Assembly: GCF_035944375.1 (NCBI RefSeq)
Contig: NZ_DASZBE010000007.1
DNA length: 64,000 bases
From: Allobosea sp035944375
Lineage (GTDB): Bacteria; Pseudomonadota; Alphaproteobacteria; Rhizobiales; Beijerinckiaceae
Reading direction: 5' to 3' (one strand)
The position numbers and the translations under genes are program-made. This document shows positions 36,448 to 45,050 of the stretch, piece after piece (positions within the stretch are counted from its first letter, which is position 1; each line of letters starts with the position of its first letter). Under the pieces are notes generated by a model that was not told the origin of the DNA, did no database searches, and worked only from the letters and a program-made list of their open reading frames with translations.

Positions 36448-37317
36448 ATGATCACTCTTTCGATTCGCTCGGCCACCTTCGGCCTCCTGCTCGCCGCCCT
36501 GCCGCTGACCGCCCAAGCGGCCGGTGAACGCGTCATTCCGCCGGAGCTGAGCTGGTCGTTCTCCGGCCCCTTCGGCACCTTCGACCGCGCCCAGCTTCAG
36601 CGTGGCTACAAGGTCTACAAGGAGGTCTGCGCGAGCTGCCACAGCGCTTCGCTCCTGAAGTTCCGCAACCTGTCGCAGCCCGGCGGGCCGGAATTCTCGC
36701 CCGGCCAGGTCACGGCGCTGGCGGCGACCTACCAGATCAAGGACGGCCCCAACGAGTCGGGCGAGATGTTCGAGCGGCCGGGCCGCGCTGCCGACCCGTT
36801 CCCCGCGCCCTTCCCCAACGAGCAGGCGGCGCGTGCAGCCAATGGCGGTGCCTATCCGCCCGATCTGTCGGTGCTGGCGAAGGCGCGGACCTATGAGCGC
36901 GGCTTCCCGCGTTTCGTCATCGACATCTTCAGCCAGTATCAGGAGCAGGGGCCGGACTACATCGCCGCCCTGCTGACGGGCTACAAGGATCCGCCGCCGG
37001 AAGGCGTGACGCTGCTGCCCGGCCAGTACTACAACACCTATATGCCGGGCCATCTGATCGCGATGCCGAACGTGCTGAACGACGGCCAGGTCGAGTTCCC
37101 CAAGGGAGCCGACGGGCAGCCGCAGGTGCCGGAGACGGCCCAGCAATACGCCAAGGACGTCACGGCCTTCCTGATGTGGGCAGCCGAGCCTCACCTCGAG
37201 GCGCGCAAGCGTCTCGGCCTGCAGGTGATGCTGTTTCTGCTGATCTTCGGCGGGCTGCTTTACTACACGAAGAAGAAGGTCTGGTCGCGCATGCCCGACG
37301 GCACGCCGGCGCACTGA
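36448..37317 (+). CDS. petC: cytochrome c1
   Basis: 289 residues. A signal peptide (SIRSATFGLLLAALPLTAQA) is followed by the heme c site CASCH at 61-65 and the axial methionine in LIAMPNVL. A C-terminal helix (RLGLQVMLFLLIFGGLLYY) anchors the periplasmic domain in the membrane. It completes the three-subunit bc1 complex. A strong intrinsic terminator follows 20 bases after the stop. ATG 36448 was chosen because the preceding nine-base gap and signal peptide fit. Confidence 0.97.
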   Translation: MITLSIRSATFGLLLAALPLTAQAAGERVIPPELSWSFSGPFGTFDRAQLQRGYKVYKEVCASCHSASLLKFRNLSQPGGPEFSPGQVTALAATYQIKDGPNESGEMFERPGRAADPFPAPFPNEQAARAANGGAYPPDLSVLAKARTYERGFPRFVIDIFSQYQEQGPDYIAALLTGYKDPPPEGVTLLPGQYYNTYMPGHLIAMPNVLNDGQVEFPKGADGQPQVPETAQQYAKDVTAFLMWAAEPHLEARKRLGLQVMLFLLIFGGLLYYTKKKVWSRMPDGTPAH

Positions 37318-37332
37318 AGAACACCGCCATCG

Positions 37333-37362
37333 AAAAGAGGCCCCGGCGACGGGGCCTTTTTT
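37333..37362 (+). terminator. intrinsic terminator of petABC
   Basis: Directly after petC the sequence reads AAAAGAGGCCCC, a six-base loop (GGCGAC), GGGGCC and then TTTTTT. The seven-base stem 37338-37344/37351-37357 is perfect and ends in a run of six T, with complementary A residues upstream, so it is a rho-independent terminator (active also on the other strand in part). Confidence 0.93.
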
Positions 37363-37469
37363 CTTGGGTGCCACCGTTTCTTGGACGCTGCCACGGATCA
37401 CGATGCTCCCGCGCTTGATGCCGGGAGGACCGCACGGCACAGTCCCGCCCGGTCAGGAAGGACATCGAC

Positions 37470-38348
37470 ATGAGCGCAGCGGTTCTGGGAATCATCGGCG
37501 GGTCGGGCATCTACGACCTGCCGGGGCTGAGCGATCTGCGCGAGGAGCGCATCGAAAGTCCCTGGGGCGAGCCGTCCGACGTGCTGCGGATCGGCCGGAT
37601 GGGCGACACCCGGATCGTCTTCTTGCCGCGCCATGGTCGCGGCCACGCGATCCCGCCCTCGGAGATCAACTATCGCGCCAATATCGACGTGATGAAACGG
37701 GCCGGCGTCACCGACCTCGTCTCGCTTTCGGCCTGCGGTTCCTACAAGGCGGAACTCTATCCCGGCCTGTTCGTGCTGGTCGACCAGTTCGTCGACCGCA
37801 CCAGCGGGCGGGCCTCCTCCTTCTTCGGGCGGGGCTGCGTCGCCCATGTCTCCGTCGCTCATCCGGTCGGCCCTGCCCTGCAGGGGCTGATCGCGGAGGC
37901 CGCGACCGCGGAGGGGCTGCCCTTCGTGCGCGGCGGCACGCTGGTGACGATGGAGGGGCCGCAATTCTCGACCTACGCGGAATCGATCACCTACAAGACG
38001 CTCGGCTACGACCTGATCGGCATGACGGCGATGCCGGAGGCCAAGCTCGCCCGCGAGGCCGAGATCACCTATGCGACGGTCGCGATGGTCACCGACTACG
38101 ACTGCTGGCATGAGGAGCACGGGCCGGTCGACGTCGCTTCCGTGGTCAAGGTGCTGCACGACAATGCCGACAAGGCGAAGCGGCTGGTGGCGCGGCTGGC
38201 GGCCGATTTCCCGCAGGAGCGCGTGCCCTGTCCGGTCGGCTCCCACAACGCGCTCGACAACGCCCTCATCACCGCGCCCGACATGCGCGACGCGGCCCTT
38301 CTCGCCAAGCTCGACGCCGTGGCGGGGCGCCTCCTGAAAGCGGCCTGA
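37470..38348 (+). CDS. mtnP: S-methyl-5'-thioadenosine phosphorylase
   Basis: 292 residues. The start IIGGSGIYDLPGL, VSLSACGSYKAEL, the purine site MEGPQFSTYAESITYK and MTAMPEAKLAREAEI identify an MTA phosphorylase. It splits 5'-methylthioadenosine with phosphate to adenine and methylthioribose-1-phosphate; 5'-deoxyadenosine is another substrate of many members. ATG 37470 has AGGAAGG upstream. It is first in mtnP-apt-mtnA-aldolase, transcribed as one unit with tight spacing (five bases to apt). The order, with an aldolase instead of mtnB/C/D/E, suggests a short salvage route. Confidence 0.94.
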   Translation: MSAAVLGIIGGSGIYDLPGLSDLREERIESPWGEPSDVLRIGRMGDTRIVFLPRHGRGHAIPPSEINYRANIDVMKRAGVTDLVSLSACGSYKAELYPGLFVLVDQFVDRTSGRASSFFGRGCVAHVSVAHPVGPALQGLIAEAATAEGLPFVRGGTLVTMEGPQFSTYAESITYKTLGYDLIGMTAMPEAKLAREAEITYATVAMVTDYDCWHEEHGPVDVASVVKVLHDNADKAKRLVARLAADFPQERVPCPVGSHNALDNALITAPDMRDAALLAKLDAVAGRLLKAA

Positions 38349-38353
38349 CTGCG

Positions 38354-38881
38354 ATGAACCTTGCCGACAGCATCCGCTCCATCCCCGACTATCCCAAGCC
38401 GGGCATCGTCTTCCGCGACATCACCACGCTGCTGGGCGATGCGCGCGCCTTCCGTCGTGCCGTCGACGAGCTGGTGCAGCCCTTCGCCGGGCTGAAGATC
38501 GCCAAGATCGCCGGCATCGAGGCGCGGGGCTTCATCCTGGGCGGCGCGGTGGCACACCAACTCTCGGCCGGCTTCGTGCCGGTGCGCAAGAAGGGCAAGC
38601 TGCCGCACGAGACGGTCAGCGTCACCTATGAGCTGGAATACGGGACCGACGAGATCGAGGTCCACAAGGATGCCGTGTCGCCGGGCGAGCGCGTGCTGCT
38701 GGTCGACGATCTGATCGCCACGGGCGGGACAGCCGAAGGCGCGGTGAACCTGCTCTCGCGGCTGGGGGCGGAGGTGGTCGCGGCCTGCTTCATCGTCGAT
38801 CTGCCCGATCTCGGTGGCGCCGACCGGGTCCGCCGGCTCGGCGTGCCCGTTCGCACGCTTGTCTCCTTCGGCGGGCATTGA
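38354..38881 (+). CDS. apt: adenine phosphoribosyltransferase
   Basis: 175 residues. The type I PRPP-binding motif is VLLVDDLIATGGTAEGAV; the flexible hood has GIEARGFILGGAVAHQL and LPHETVSVTYELEYG is typical of Apt. It condenses adenine with PRPP to AMP, so it recovers the adenine released by MtnP upstream. It begins five bases after the mtnP stop and is followed by mtnA after seven bases. Confidence 0.95.
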   Translation: MNLADSIRSIPDYPKPGIVFRDITTLLGDARAFRRAVDELVQPFAGLKIAKIAGIEARGFILGGAVAHQLSAGFVPVRKKGKLPHETVSVTYELEYGTDEIEVHKDAVSPGERVLLVDDLIATGGTAEGAVNLLSRLGAEVVAACFIVDLPDLGGADRVRRLGVPVRTLVSFGGH

Positions 38882-38888
38882 CGCGCGC

Positions 38889-39998
38889 ATGAAGATCAAC
38901 GGACAGGCTTATCGCACGATCTGGCTCGCGCCGGATGGCTGGCGCGTCTGCGTCATCGACCAGACGCGGCTGCCCTTCCGCTTCGAGACGGTGACCCTGT
39001 CCTCGGCGGAAGCCGCGGCGGAGGCCATCCGCTCGATGGTGGTGCGCGGCGCGCCGCTGATCGGGGCGACGGCCGCCTATGGCGTCGCGCTGGCTATGCG
39101 CGTCGATGCCTCCGATTCCGCATTGGAGGCGGCGCTCGACTTGCTGGGCGCGACAAGGCCGACGGCGGTCAACCTGCACTGGGCCCTGGCGCGGATGCGC
39201 GCGCGTCTGGCGCCCCTGCCGGAGGCGGAGCGGGGCGAGGCCGCCTATGGCGAGGCCGCCGCGCTCTGCGACGAGGATGTCGCGCTCTGCCGCGCCATCG
39301 GCGAGCATGGGCTGGGCGTGATCCGCTCGATCGCGGCGGAAAAGGCCGAAGGGGCGACCGTCAACATCCTGACCCATTGCAATGCCGGCTGGCTCGCGAC
39401 CGTCGACTGGGGCACGGCGCTGGCGCCGATTTATCTCGCGCATGACGCTGGAATTCCCGTCCATGTCTGGGTGGACGAGACCCGGCCGCGCAACCAGGGC
39501 GCCGCGCTGACCGCCTACGAACTCGGCGGCCATGGGGTGCCGCATACGGTGATCGCCGACAATGCCGGCGGGCATCTGATGCAGCGGGGCGAGGTCGACA
39601 TGGTCATCGTCGGCACCGATCGAACGACCGCGACCGGCGACGTCGCCAACAAGATCGGCACCTATCTCAAGGCGCTGGCGGCGCGGGACAATGGCGTGCC
39701 CTTCTATGTCGCGCTGCCCTCGCCGACGATCGACTGGAGCCTGTCCGACGGGCTGCGCGAAATTCCGATCGAGGAGCGCGCGGCACGGGAGGTCACCCAT
39801 CTCTCGGGGCTGGCGGAGGACGGCGATGTGCATTCGTTCCGCGTGGTCGCGCCGGGCAGCCCTGCGGCGAACCCTGCCTTCGACGTCACTCCGGCCCGGC
39901 TCGTAACCGGGCTGATCACCGAGCGCGGCGTCTGCGAGGCCAGCGCCGATGGGCTGGCGCGGCTGTTTCCGGAACGGGCCGGGCGGCCGCCCGCGTGA
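38889..39998 (+). CDS. mtnA: S-methyl-5-thioribose-1-phosphate isomerase
   Basis: 369 residues. VVRGAPLIGATAAYGVALA is the MtnA/eIF2B-like signature; the catalytic Cys is C164 in NILTHCNAG and the Asp lies in GTDRTTATGDVANKIGTY. It isomerises methylthioribose-1-phosphate to methylthioribulose-1-phosphate. ATG 38889 is seven bases after apt. Members of this family sometimes act on 5-deoxyribose-1-phosphate as well, which fits the aldolase gene downstream. Confidence 0.95.
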   Translation: MKINGQAYRTIWLAPDGWRVCVIDQTRLPFRFETVTLSSAEAAAEAIRSMVVRGAPLIGATAAYGVALAMRVDASDSALEAALDLLGATRPTAVNLHWALARMRARLAPLPEAERGEAAYGEAAALCDEDVALCRAIGEHGLGVIRSIAAEKAEGATVNILTHCNAGWLATVDWGTALAPIYLAHDAGIPVHVWVDETRPRNQGAALTAYELGGHGVPHTVIADNAGGHLMQRGEVDMVIVGTDRTTATGDVANKIGTYLKALAARDNGVPFYVALPSPTIDWSLSDGLREIPIEERAAREVTHLSGLAEDGDVHSFRVVAPGSPAANPAFDVTPARLVTGLITERGVCEASADGLARLFPERAGRPPA

Positions 39999-40011
39999 GC
40001 AGGACGAGATC

Positions 40012-40656
40012 ATGACCAGGAACGAACTCGGCGCCGGCATCGTCACTGTGGCGCAGGCCATCGACCTCGCGGGCTTCTGCCCGTCGAAATCGGGCAATGT
40101 CTCGGCCCGGACGGAAGCCGGCTTCCTGATCACGCCCTCGGGCCTACCCTATGCGCGGACGACGCCGGAGGATCTGATCGAGCTGTCGCTCGAGGGCGCG
40201 GTATTGTCGGGCGCGCGCAAGCCGTCCTCGGAATGGCCCTTCCACGCCGCGATCTACCGGGCCCGGCCCGAGGCGCAGGCGATCGTCCATACCCACTCGC
40301 CGCGCGCCACCGCCCTGTCTTGCACCCGTCGTGGCATCCCAGCGTTCCACTACATGATCGCGCTCTGCGGCGGTTCCGATATCCGCTGTGCCGATTACGC
40401 GACCTTCGGCACGCCCGAACTGGCGGACAACGCCGTGCGGGCACTGGAGGGACGCAAGGCGGTGCTGCTCGCCAATCACGGCGTCATCGCGCTCGGCGCC
40501 TCGCTCGCCGGGGCGCACCAGATCGTGGCCGAGGTCGAGAACCTGGCTGGCCAGTATCTCGACATTCTCGCCGCGGGACTTGAGCCTGTCATCCTCGACG
40601 AGGCCGAGATGGCGCGGGTGAGCGCGAAGTTCGCGGGTTACGGCAAGGTCGGTTAA
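40012..40656 (+). CDS. class II aldolase (probable methylthioribulose-1-phosphate aldolase)
   Basis: 214 residues of the FucA/AraD class II aldolase/adducin fold. Zinc ligands H93, H95 (VHTHSPRA) and H156 (LLANHGVI), and the acid E74 in SSEWPFHAA, match the L-fuculose-phosphate aldolase group. Downstream of mtnA this resembles Ald2 of Rhodospirillum rubrum, which cleaves methylthioribulose-1-phosphate to DHAP and methylthioacetaldehyde; MtnB dehydratase, also of this superfamily, is the alternative. No mtnC, mtnD or mtnE follows, which favours the aldolase. AGGACGAG precedes ATG 40012. Confidence 0.85.
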   Translation: MTRNELGAGIVTVAQAIDLAGFCPSKSGNVSARTEAGFLITPSGLPYARTTPEDLIELSLEGAVLSGARKPSSEWPFHAAIYRARPEAQAIVHTHSPRATALSCTRRGIPAFHYMIALCGGSDIRCADYATFGTPELADNAVRALEGRKAVLLANHGVIALGASLAGAHQIVAEVENLAGQYLDILAAGLEPVILDEAEMARVSAKFAGYGKVG

Positions 40657-40719
40657 GGCCAAAGCTCGACTTGCCGGGTCGTCTTACGGCTTGTTAATGC
40701 CCCTGCGGCATGAAAGGGC

Positions 40720-42021
40720 ATGATCCTATCGCCGTACCTGCATGCCTCCCTGGATATGCTCGGCATTGCTGCCTGCGAGTACGACGCCCGGCTGGAGGCC
40801 GTGAGCTGGAACAGCACATTCCTCCAGTTCTTCCCGGAGGATGAGGGCGAGATCTATGTCGGCGAGCCCTACGCGGACAATCTCGTTCGCTTCTACCGCT
40901 GCCGGCTGTCTCCGGAGGAGGTGCCCGACGTCGAGCGCTACATCGCGGAGGGGGTCGCGCGCCACGAGAATCAGACGCAGCCCTTCGAGTTCATCCATAA
41001 CGGCCGCCGGCTGCGTGCGTCGTCGCTTCGTGCTCCCGATGGCGGGCGGGTAAGGCTGTGGCAACGGCTGGATGCCGAAGATCGGGCGGAGGCCGCTCCC
41101 GAACGCGTGTTGCCCGTTTTCGAGGCGCTCCCCTTCATTCCAGACGGAGCGACCATTCTGGACGCGGATGATCGGATCGTCGCCGCCAACGATGCGTTCA
41201 GGCAGCTCTACGGCCTGCCCCGCGACCGACCGGTGGTCGGCTGCGCGCTCGATGAGATCATCGCCTGGTGCTGGCGCGGCGATTCACCGGCGGGCGCCTG
41301 GCGCGCAGCCATTCGCAATGGTCTGCGCTATGACGGCGCGCCATTCGAGATCGAGTTGCCTGGCCAGCGCTGGCTGAGGGTCATCGCCCGGCACGGTACC
41401 GGTGGCATCGGATTCTTCACCCACGCCGATATCACCGCCACCAAGCGCCAGCATATCGAACTCGTCGAGGCGCAGGCCGCGCTGCAAAGGGCCAACGAGG
41501 AACTGGCGAAGCTCGCGGGCACCGACGCGCTGACAGGCCTCGCCAACCGACGCGCCTTCATGGCGTTCCTTGCCGCCGAAGCCCAACTCGTCAGGCCGCT
41601 GTCGCTGCTGGCGATCGACGTCGATCATTTCAAGGCGATCAACGACCGCTTCGGCCACCTCGTCGGTGACGCGTGCCTGAAGCTGATCGGATCGATCGTG
41701 GCCGAGCAGGCGAGCGGGCACCGGCGGCTCGTCGCGCGCATCGGCGGCGAGGAATTCGGCGTGGTCCTCGGCGGAGCCTCTTTGGTAGACGCTCACCGGA
41801 TGGGGCTCGCAATCCGCGCGGCGCTGGCCCGTGCGCCCTGGCGAAGGCTTCACCCCGAGCTGGACCGCGCGACGGTCTCGATCGGCCTCTGCTGCGCAGA
41901 GGGGCCGATCGACGAAGACATGCTCTATGGCTGCGCCGACGAGGCGCTTTACGCGGCCAAGCACAACGGTCGCGACCGGATCGAGTCGCGGCCGTTGTCA
42001 GGCAAGCGCCGCACGGCTTGA
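40720..42021 (+). CDS. PAS-containing diguanylate cyclase
   Basis: 433 residues. Two PAS-like sensory segments (about 10-115 and 135-245; the second includes TILDADDRIVAANDAFRQLYG) precede a coiled linker (LVEAQAALQRANEEL) and a GGDEF domain (TDALTGLANRRAF). The active-site loop is GGEEF at 342-346, intact, so c-di-GMP synthesis is expected. The inhibitory RxxD I-site seen just upstream in many members is replaced by GHRR, so product inhibition is probably lost. It is cytoplasmic and separated from the aldolase by 63 bases. The ligand is unknown. Confidence 0.9.
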   Translation: MILSPYLHASLDMLGIAACEYDARLEAVSWNSTFLQFFPEDEGEIYVGEPYADNLVRFYRCRLSPEEVPDVERYIAEGVARHENQTQPFEFIHNGRRLRASSLRAPDGGRVRLWQRLDAEDRAEAAPERVLPVFEALPFIPDGATILDADDRIVAANDAFRQLYGLPRDRPVVGCALDEIIAWCWRGDSPAGAWRAAIRNGLRYDGAPFEIELPGQRWLRVIARHGTGGIGFFTHADITATKRQHIELVEAQAALQRANEELAKLAGTDALTGLANRRAFMAFLAAEAQLVRPLSLLAIDVDHFKAINDRFGHLVGDACLKLIGSIVAEQASGHRRLVARIGGEEFGVVLGGASLVDAHRMGLAIRAALARAPWRRLHPELDRATVSIGLCCAEGPIDEDMLYGCADEALYAAKHNGRDRIESRPLSGKRRTA

Positions 42022-42070
42022 TGGGACCGCCCAGAGCCTAAGCGGCGCCAGACGCCCTCGCCCTACCGCG

Positions 42071-43006
42071 TCAGCCCTTCGCCCACTCCGCATACCAAGT
42101 GTTGAACAGCGCGAGCTGGGTGCGGGCGTAGTGCTTCTGGCCCTCGGTCAGGCTGTCGGAGGCGTTGAAGTGCAGCTCGTATTCGGGGCTGCCTTCGAGC
42201 ACCATCAGATACTTGTAGAACAGCACGAGGTCCGGCCCCTCGTCGAAGCTCGACAGCACGGCGAGCGCGCCGTCCAGTTCGAGCGCCCTGGCGCGCGCCG
42301 TGACATCGCCCTTTGCAGCCTGCTCGCAGAGCGAGACAAGGTGCAGCACCGGCTTGGGCAGGACGTTGCCGATGCCGGTGATCGCGCCGCTGGCGCCGCA
42401 ATTGACGAAGCCATGGAAGACCTGCGTGTCGACGCCGACCATCAGCGTGATGTCGTCCGACTGGCCGGTGATGTTCTCGGCCGCGTAGGTCAGGCTCTTG
42501 GCGCCGCCGAACTCCTTGAAGCCGATCAGGTTGGAGTAGCTTTCGCGCAGCTTGAAGAACAGCTCGGCGCGGGTCTCGAAGCCGTAATAGGGGCTGTTGT
42601 AGATCACCGCCGGCAGGCCGTCGGCGGCCTCCAGGATGGCGCCGAAATGGGCGGCCTGGGCCGAGGCCGAGGGGCCGCGCGAGAGCACGCGCGGGATCAC
42701 CATCAGGCCCTTGGCGCCGACGCGCCTGCCATGGGCGGCGAAGGCGGCGGCGCGCTGCGTGTTCTGGGCGCCGGTGCCGACGATGACGGGCACGCCGGCC
42801 TGGCACAGGCGGGCGACACCCTCCATGCGCTGCTCGTCGGTCAGCAGCGGCCAGTCGCCCATCGAGCCACAATAGACCACCGCCGACATGCCGGCCTCGA
42901 CGAGTTCCTTGCCCTTGCGGACGAGGGCATCGAAATCGGGGCTGCGATCCGCCTTGCACGGCGTCATGAGGGCGGGAATCGTCCCGGAGAAGATGTTTGA
43001 GGCCAT
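42071..43006 (-). CDS. DapA-family lyase/deaminase (possible pyrroline-4-hydroxy-2-carboxylate deaminase)
   Basis: 311 residues, TIM-barrel of the dihydrodipicolinate synthase/N-acetylneuraminate lyase family. Schiff-base lysine K164 in IGFKEFGG and the Tyr Y136 in YNSPYYG are present. The loop VYCGSMGDWPLL replaces the usual GTTGE, and I recall the same loop in the Pseudomonas hydroxyproline-pathway enzyme LhpC (HypD); this resemblance is from memory and not confirmed. The reaction may thus be deamination of pyrroline-4-hydroxy-2-carboxylate, or another 2-keto acid aldol cleavage. It is last in the importer-regulator-peptidase operon. Confidence 0.78.
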   Translation of the reverse strand: MASNIFSGTIPALMTPCKADRSPDFDALVRKGKELVEAGMSAVVYCGSMGDWPLLTDEQRMEGVARLCQAGVPVIVGTGAQNTQRAAAFAAHGRRVGAKGLMVIPRVLSRGPSASAQAAHFGAILEAADGLPAVIYNSPYYGFETRAELFFKLRESYSNLIGFKEFGGAKSLTYAAENITGQSDDITLMVGVDTQVFHGFVNCGASGAITGIGNVLPKPVLHLVSLCEQAAKGDVTARARALELDGALAVLSSFDEGPDLVLFYKYLMVLEGSPEYELHFNASDSLTEGQKHYARTQLALFNTWYAEWAKG

Positions 43007-43060
43007 TGAACGTTTCCTTGGCGGTTTCTTGCGTCGTTCAGGTTTCGGAGACCGGCGGGG

Positions 43061-44272
43061 TCAGGCTTCGTAGGCGAAGGGGTCGTCGACGGTGTGGGCG
43101 GGCTGGGTGAACCAGCGCGCGCCGTCCTCCGTCATGTAGGCGATGTCCTCGAGGCGCACGCCGAACTCGCCGTAGATGCACATCATCGGCTCGATCGAGA
43201 AGCACATGCCGACCTGGAGCGGGGTCTTGTTGCCCTTGACCATGAAGGACTCTTCATGGACGTCGAGGCCGAGCCCGTGGCCGGTGCGGTGGGGCAGGCC
43301 TGGGACCTTGTAGCCGGGGCCATAGCCGGCCGCCTCGATGACCCCACGCGCGCCGAAATCGACGTTCTCGCAGGGCGCGCCGAGCTGGGCGGCGGCGAAG
43401 CCGGCGAGCTGGGCCTTCTTCTCCAGATTCCAGATCTCGCGCTGGCGCTCGGTCGGCTCGCCGAAGACATAGGTGCGGGTGATGTCGGAGCGGTAGCCGC
43501 CGACCTTGGTGCCCATGTCGATCAGCACCATGTCGCCCTCGGCCAGGGTCTGCTCATGAGGCACGCCATGGGGATAGGCGGTGGCCTCGCCGAACTGGGC
43601 GGCGCCGCTGGTCCAGCTCATGCCGAGCTTGCGATGGGCGCGGTCGAGGAAGTCCTTCGTCTGTGCGGTGGTCACGCCGACCTGCAGCGCGCGGGCGGCG
43701 GCGCGGTGGACCTCCATGGTGATGTCCATGGCGCGCTGGATCAGGGCGATCTCGGCGGCCGACTTCAACTGGCGGCAGGTGGCGGTGATCGAGCTGCCCT
43801 GCGTGAAGGTGAAGCGATTGCCGGCCTTGCGCAGCCCGTCGACGATGTAGAAGGGCGTGTGGGGGTCGAGCGCGACCTGGCCGCTCTCATAGCCCATGCT
43901 GCGGATGGTCTCGACCACCAGCTCGGTCGGGTCCTCATGCTCTTCCCAGCAGCGGACATCGTCGCCGAACTTCATGTATTCGCGCGTCTTCGGCTCCTCG
44001 AAGGTGGGGCTGAGATAGGCGATCTCGCCCTCGACGGGGATCACCGCGCCGTGGAGGCGCTCGGTGAGATTGAGCTGGATGCCGGTGAAATAGGCCAGGC
44101 TCGTCGAGGTATCCAGATAGAGCGCCTGCAGCCCCTGCTCGCGCAGCAGCGCCTGCGCCTTGGCGATGCGCTGCTTGAATTCCGCGACGGCGATCGGCTC
44201 GATGCCATCCGTCATCGGCTTCAGTTTGGCGAGTTCCGCCTCGAAGCTCGATCCGCCCACTCCGATCGTCAT
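43061..44272 (-). CDS. M24 family metallopeptidase (Xaa-Pro dipeptidase-like)
   Basis: 403 residues. The dinuclear metal site is complete: D...D in LIDMGTKVGGYRSDITRTY, H in GHGLGLDVHEES, E in SIEPMM and E in VRLEDIAY. The N-terminal domain (residues 30-160) is of the creatinase/prolidase N type. It is expected to cleave X-Pro or X-hydroxyproline bonds or a related amide in the cytoplasm. The first 20 residues may not be real because a second Met lies at 20. It is positioned between the GntR regulator and the DapA-like gene. Confidence 0.88.
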   Translation of the reverse strand: MTIGVGGSSFEAELAKLKPMTDGIEPIAVAEFKQRIAKAQALLREQGLQALYLDTSTSLAYFTGIQLNLTERLHGAVIPVEGEIAYLSPTFEEPKTREYMKFGDDVRCWEEHEDPTELVVETIRSMGYESGQVALDPHTPFYIVDGLRKAGNRFTFTQGSSITATCRQLKSAAEIALIQRAMDITMEVHRAAARALQVGVTTAQTKDFLDRAHRKLGMSWTSGAAQFGEATAYPHGVPHEQTLAEGDMVLIDMGTKVGGYRSDITRTYVFGEPTERQREIWNLEKKAQLAGFAAAQLGAPCENVDFGARGVIEAAGYGPGYKVPGLPHRTGHGLGLDVHEESFMVKGNKTPLQVGMCFSIEPMMCIYGEFGVRLEDIAYMTEDGARWFTQPAHTVDDPFAYEA

Positions 44273-44316
44273 GGTCCATAGTCCTCGCTGGTCAGTCTTG
44301 AAACGGGCGGTCGCCG

Positions 44317-45036
44317 TCAGGCGGCCGGAGCCTGGGGCAGGGCGATGTCGGCCTCGTCAGGCTCGAGCAGGTGCAGCAGGTCCTCGCGGACGGCCAGGAC
44401 GTGGTCGAGGGTCAGTCTCGCGGCTCCCTCGGCGTCGCCGGCGCGACAGAGATCGAGCAGTGCGGCGTGCTCGCGCTTGGCGCGGGTCGTGGCGCCCTCC
44501 GACATGGCGAGCTGAACGCGGGTGTAGCGGTCCGTGTTGGCGAGCAGGACGCGCACCAGTTCGAGCGTCTGGCTGCGGCCCGAGGCGCGGTAGAGCGAAA
44601 GGTGGTATTCGCGGTTGAGTTCGCCATAGGCTTCGAGGTCGCCGCGGCCGATCGCAGCCGCATAGTCGGCGAGCAGGGTCTCGGCCCGCTCGAAGTCGGC
44701 GGCGGTGAGCCGCGGCACCGCCCGGCGGATCAGGTCCGGCTCCAGCATGGCGCGCAGGTCGAAGAGTTCGGCGATGTCGGAACCCGAGAGCGCGGTCACC
44801 ACCGCGCCGCGATGCGGATGGAGCGTGACCAGACCCTCCGCCGCGAGCTGGTGGAAGGCTTCGCGGATCGGGATGCGGCTGATGCCGAATTCGCGGGCCA
44901 GCGCGTCCTGCCGCAGCGCCTCGCCGGCGGCGACGGCGCCCGACAGGATGCGGCGGCGCAGCTCGGCGACCGCCGCGCCGGTGACGGTCTGGCGAAGCAG
45001 CGGCCTTCTCGAACGCGGGCTTAGGGTGGAGATCAT
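44317..45036 (-). CDS. GntR family (FadR/FCD) transcriptional regulator
   Basis: 239 residues. The N-terminal winged helix includes LRRRILSGAVAAGEALRQDALAREFGISRIPIREAFHQLAAEGLVTLHPHRGAVV; the C-terminal half is an FCD ligand-binding domain with metal-binding-type residues (LFDLRAMLEPDLIRRAV; EYHLSLYRASG). Such regulators sense small acids and repress catabolic operons. Two starts are near: GTG 45054 overlapping the permease stop, and ATG 45036 with GGAAG in good position (chosen). It is encoded inside the operon and probably controls it and the divergent amidohydrolase gene. Confidence 0.88.
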   Translation of the reverse strand: MISTLSPRSRRPLLRQTVTGAAVAELRRRILSGAVAAGEALRQDALAREFGISRIPIREAFHQLAAEGLVTLHPHRGAVVTALSGSDIAELFDLRAMLEPDLIRRAVPRLTAADFERAETLLADYAAAIGRGDLEAYGELNREYHLSLYRASGRSQTLELVRVLLANTDRYTRVQLAMSEGATTRAKREHAALLDLCRAGDAEGAARLTLDHVLAVREDLLHLLEPDEADIALPQAPAA

Positions 45037-45050
45037 GCGGGCTTCCAGCT

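Noticed and set aside
40657..40719. TTGCCG-17-TTAATG as promoter of the diguanylate cyclase gene
   Set aside because: Only a partial match in a GC-rich gap, and it would give a nearly leaderless transcript; too weak to list.
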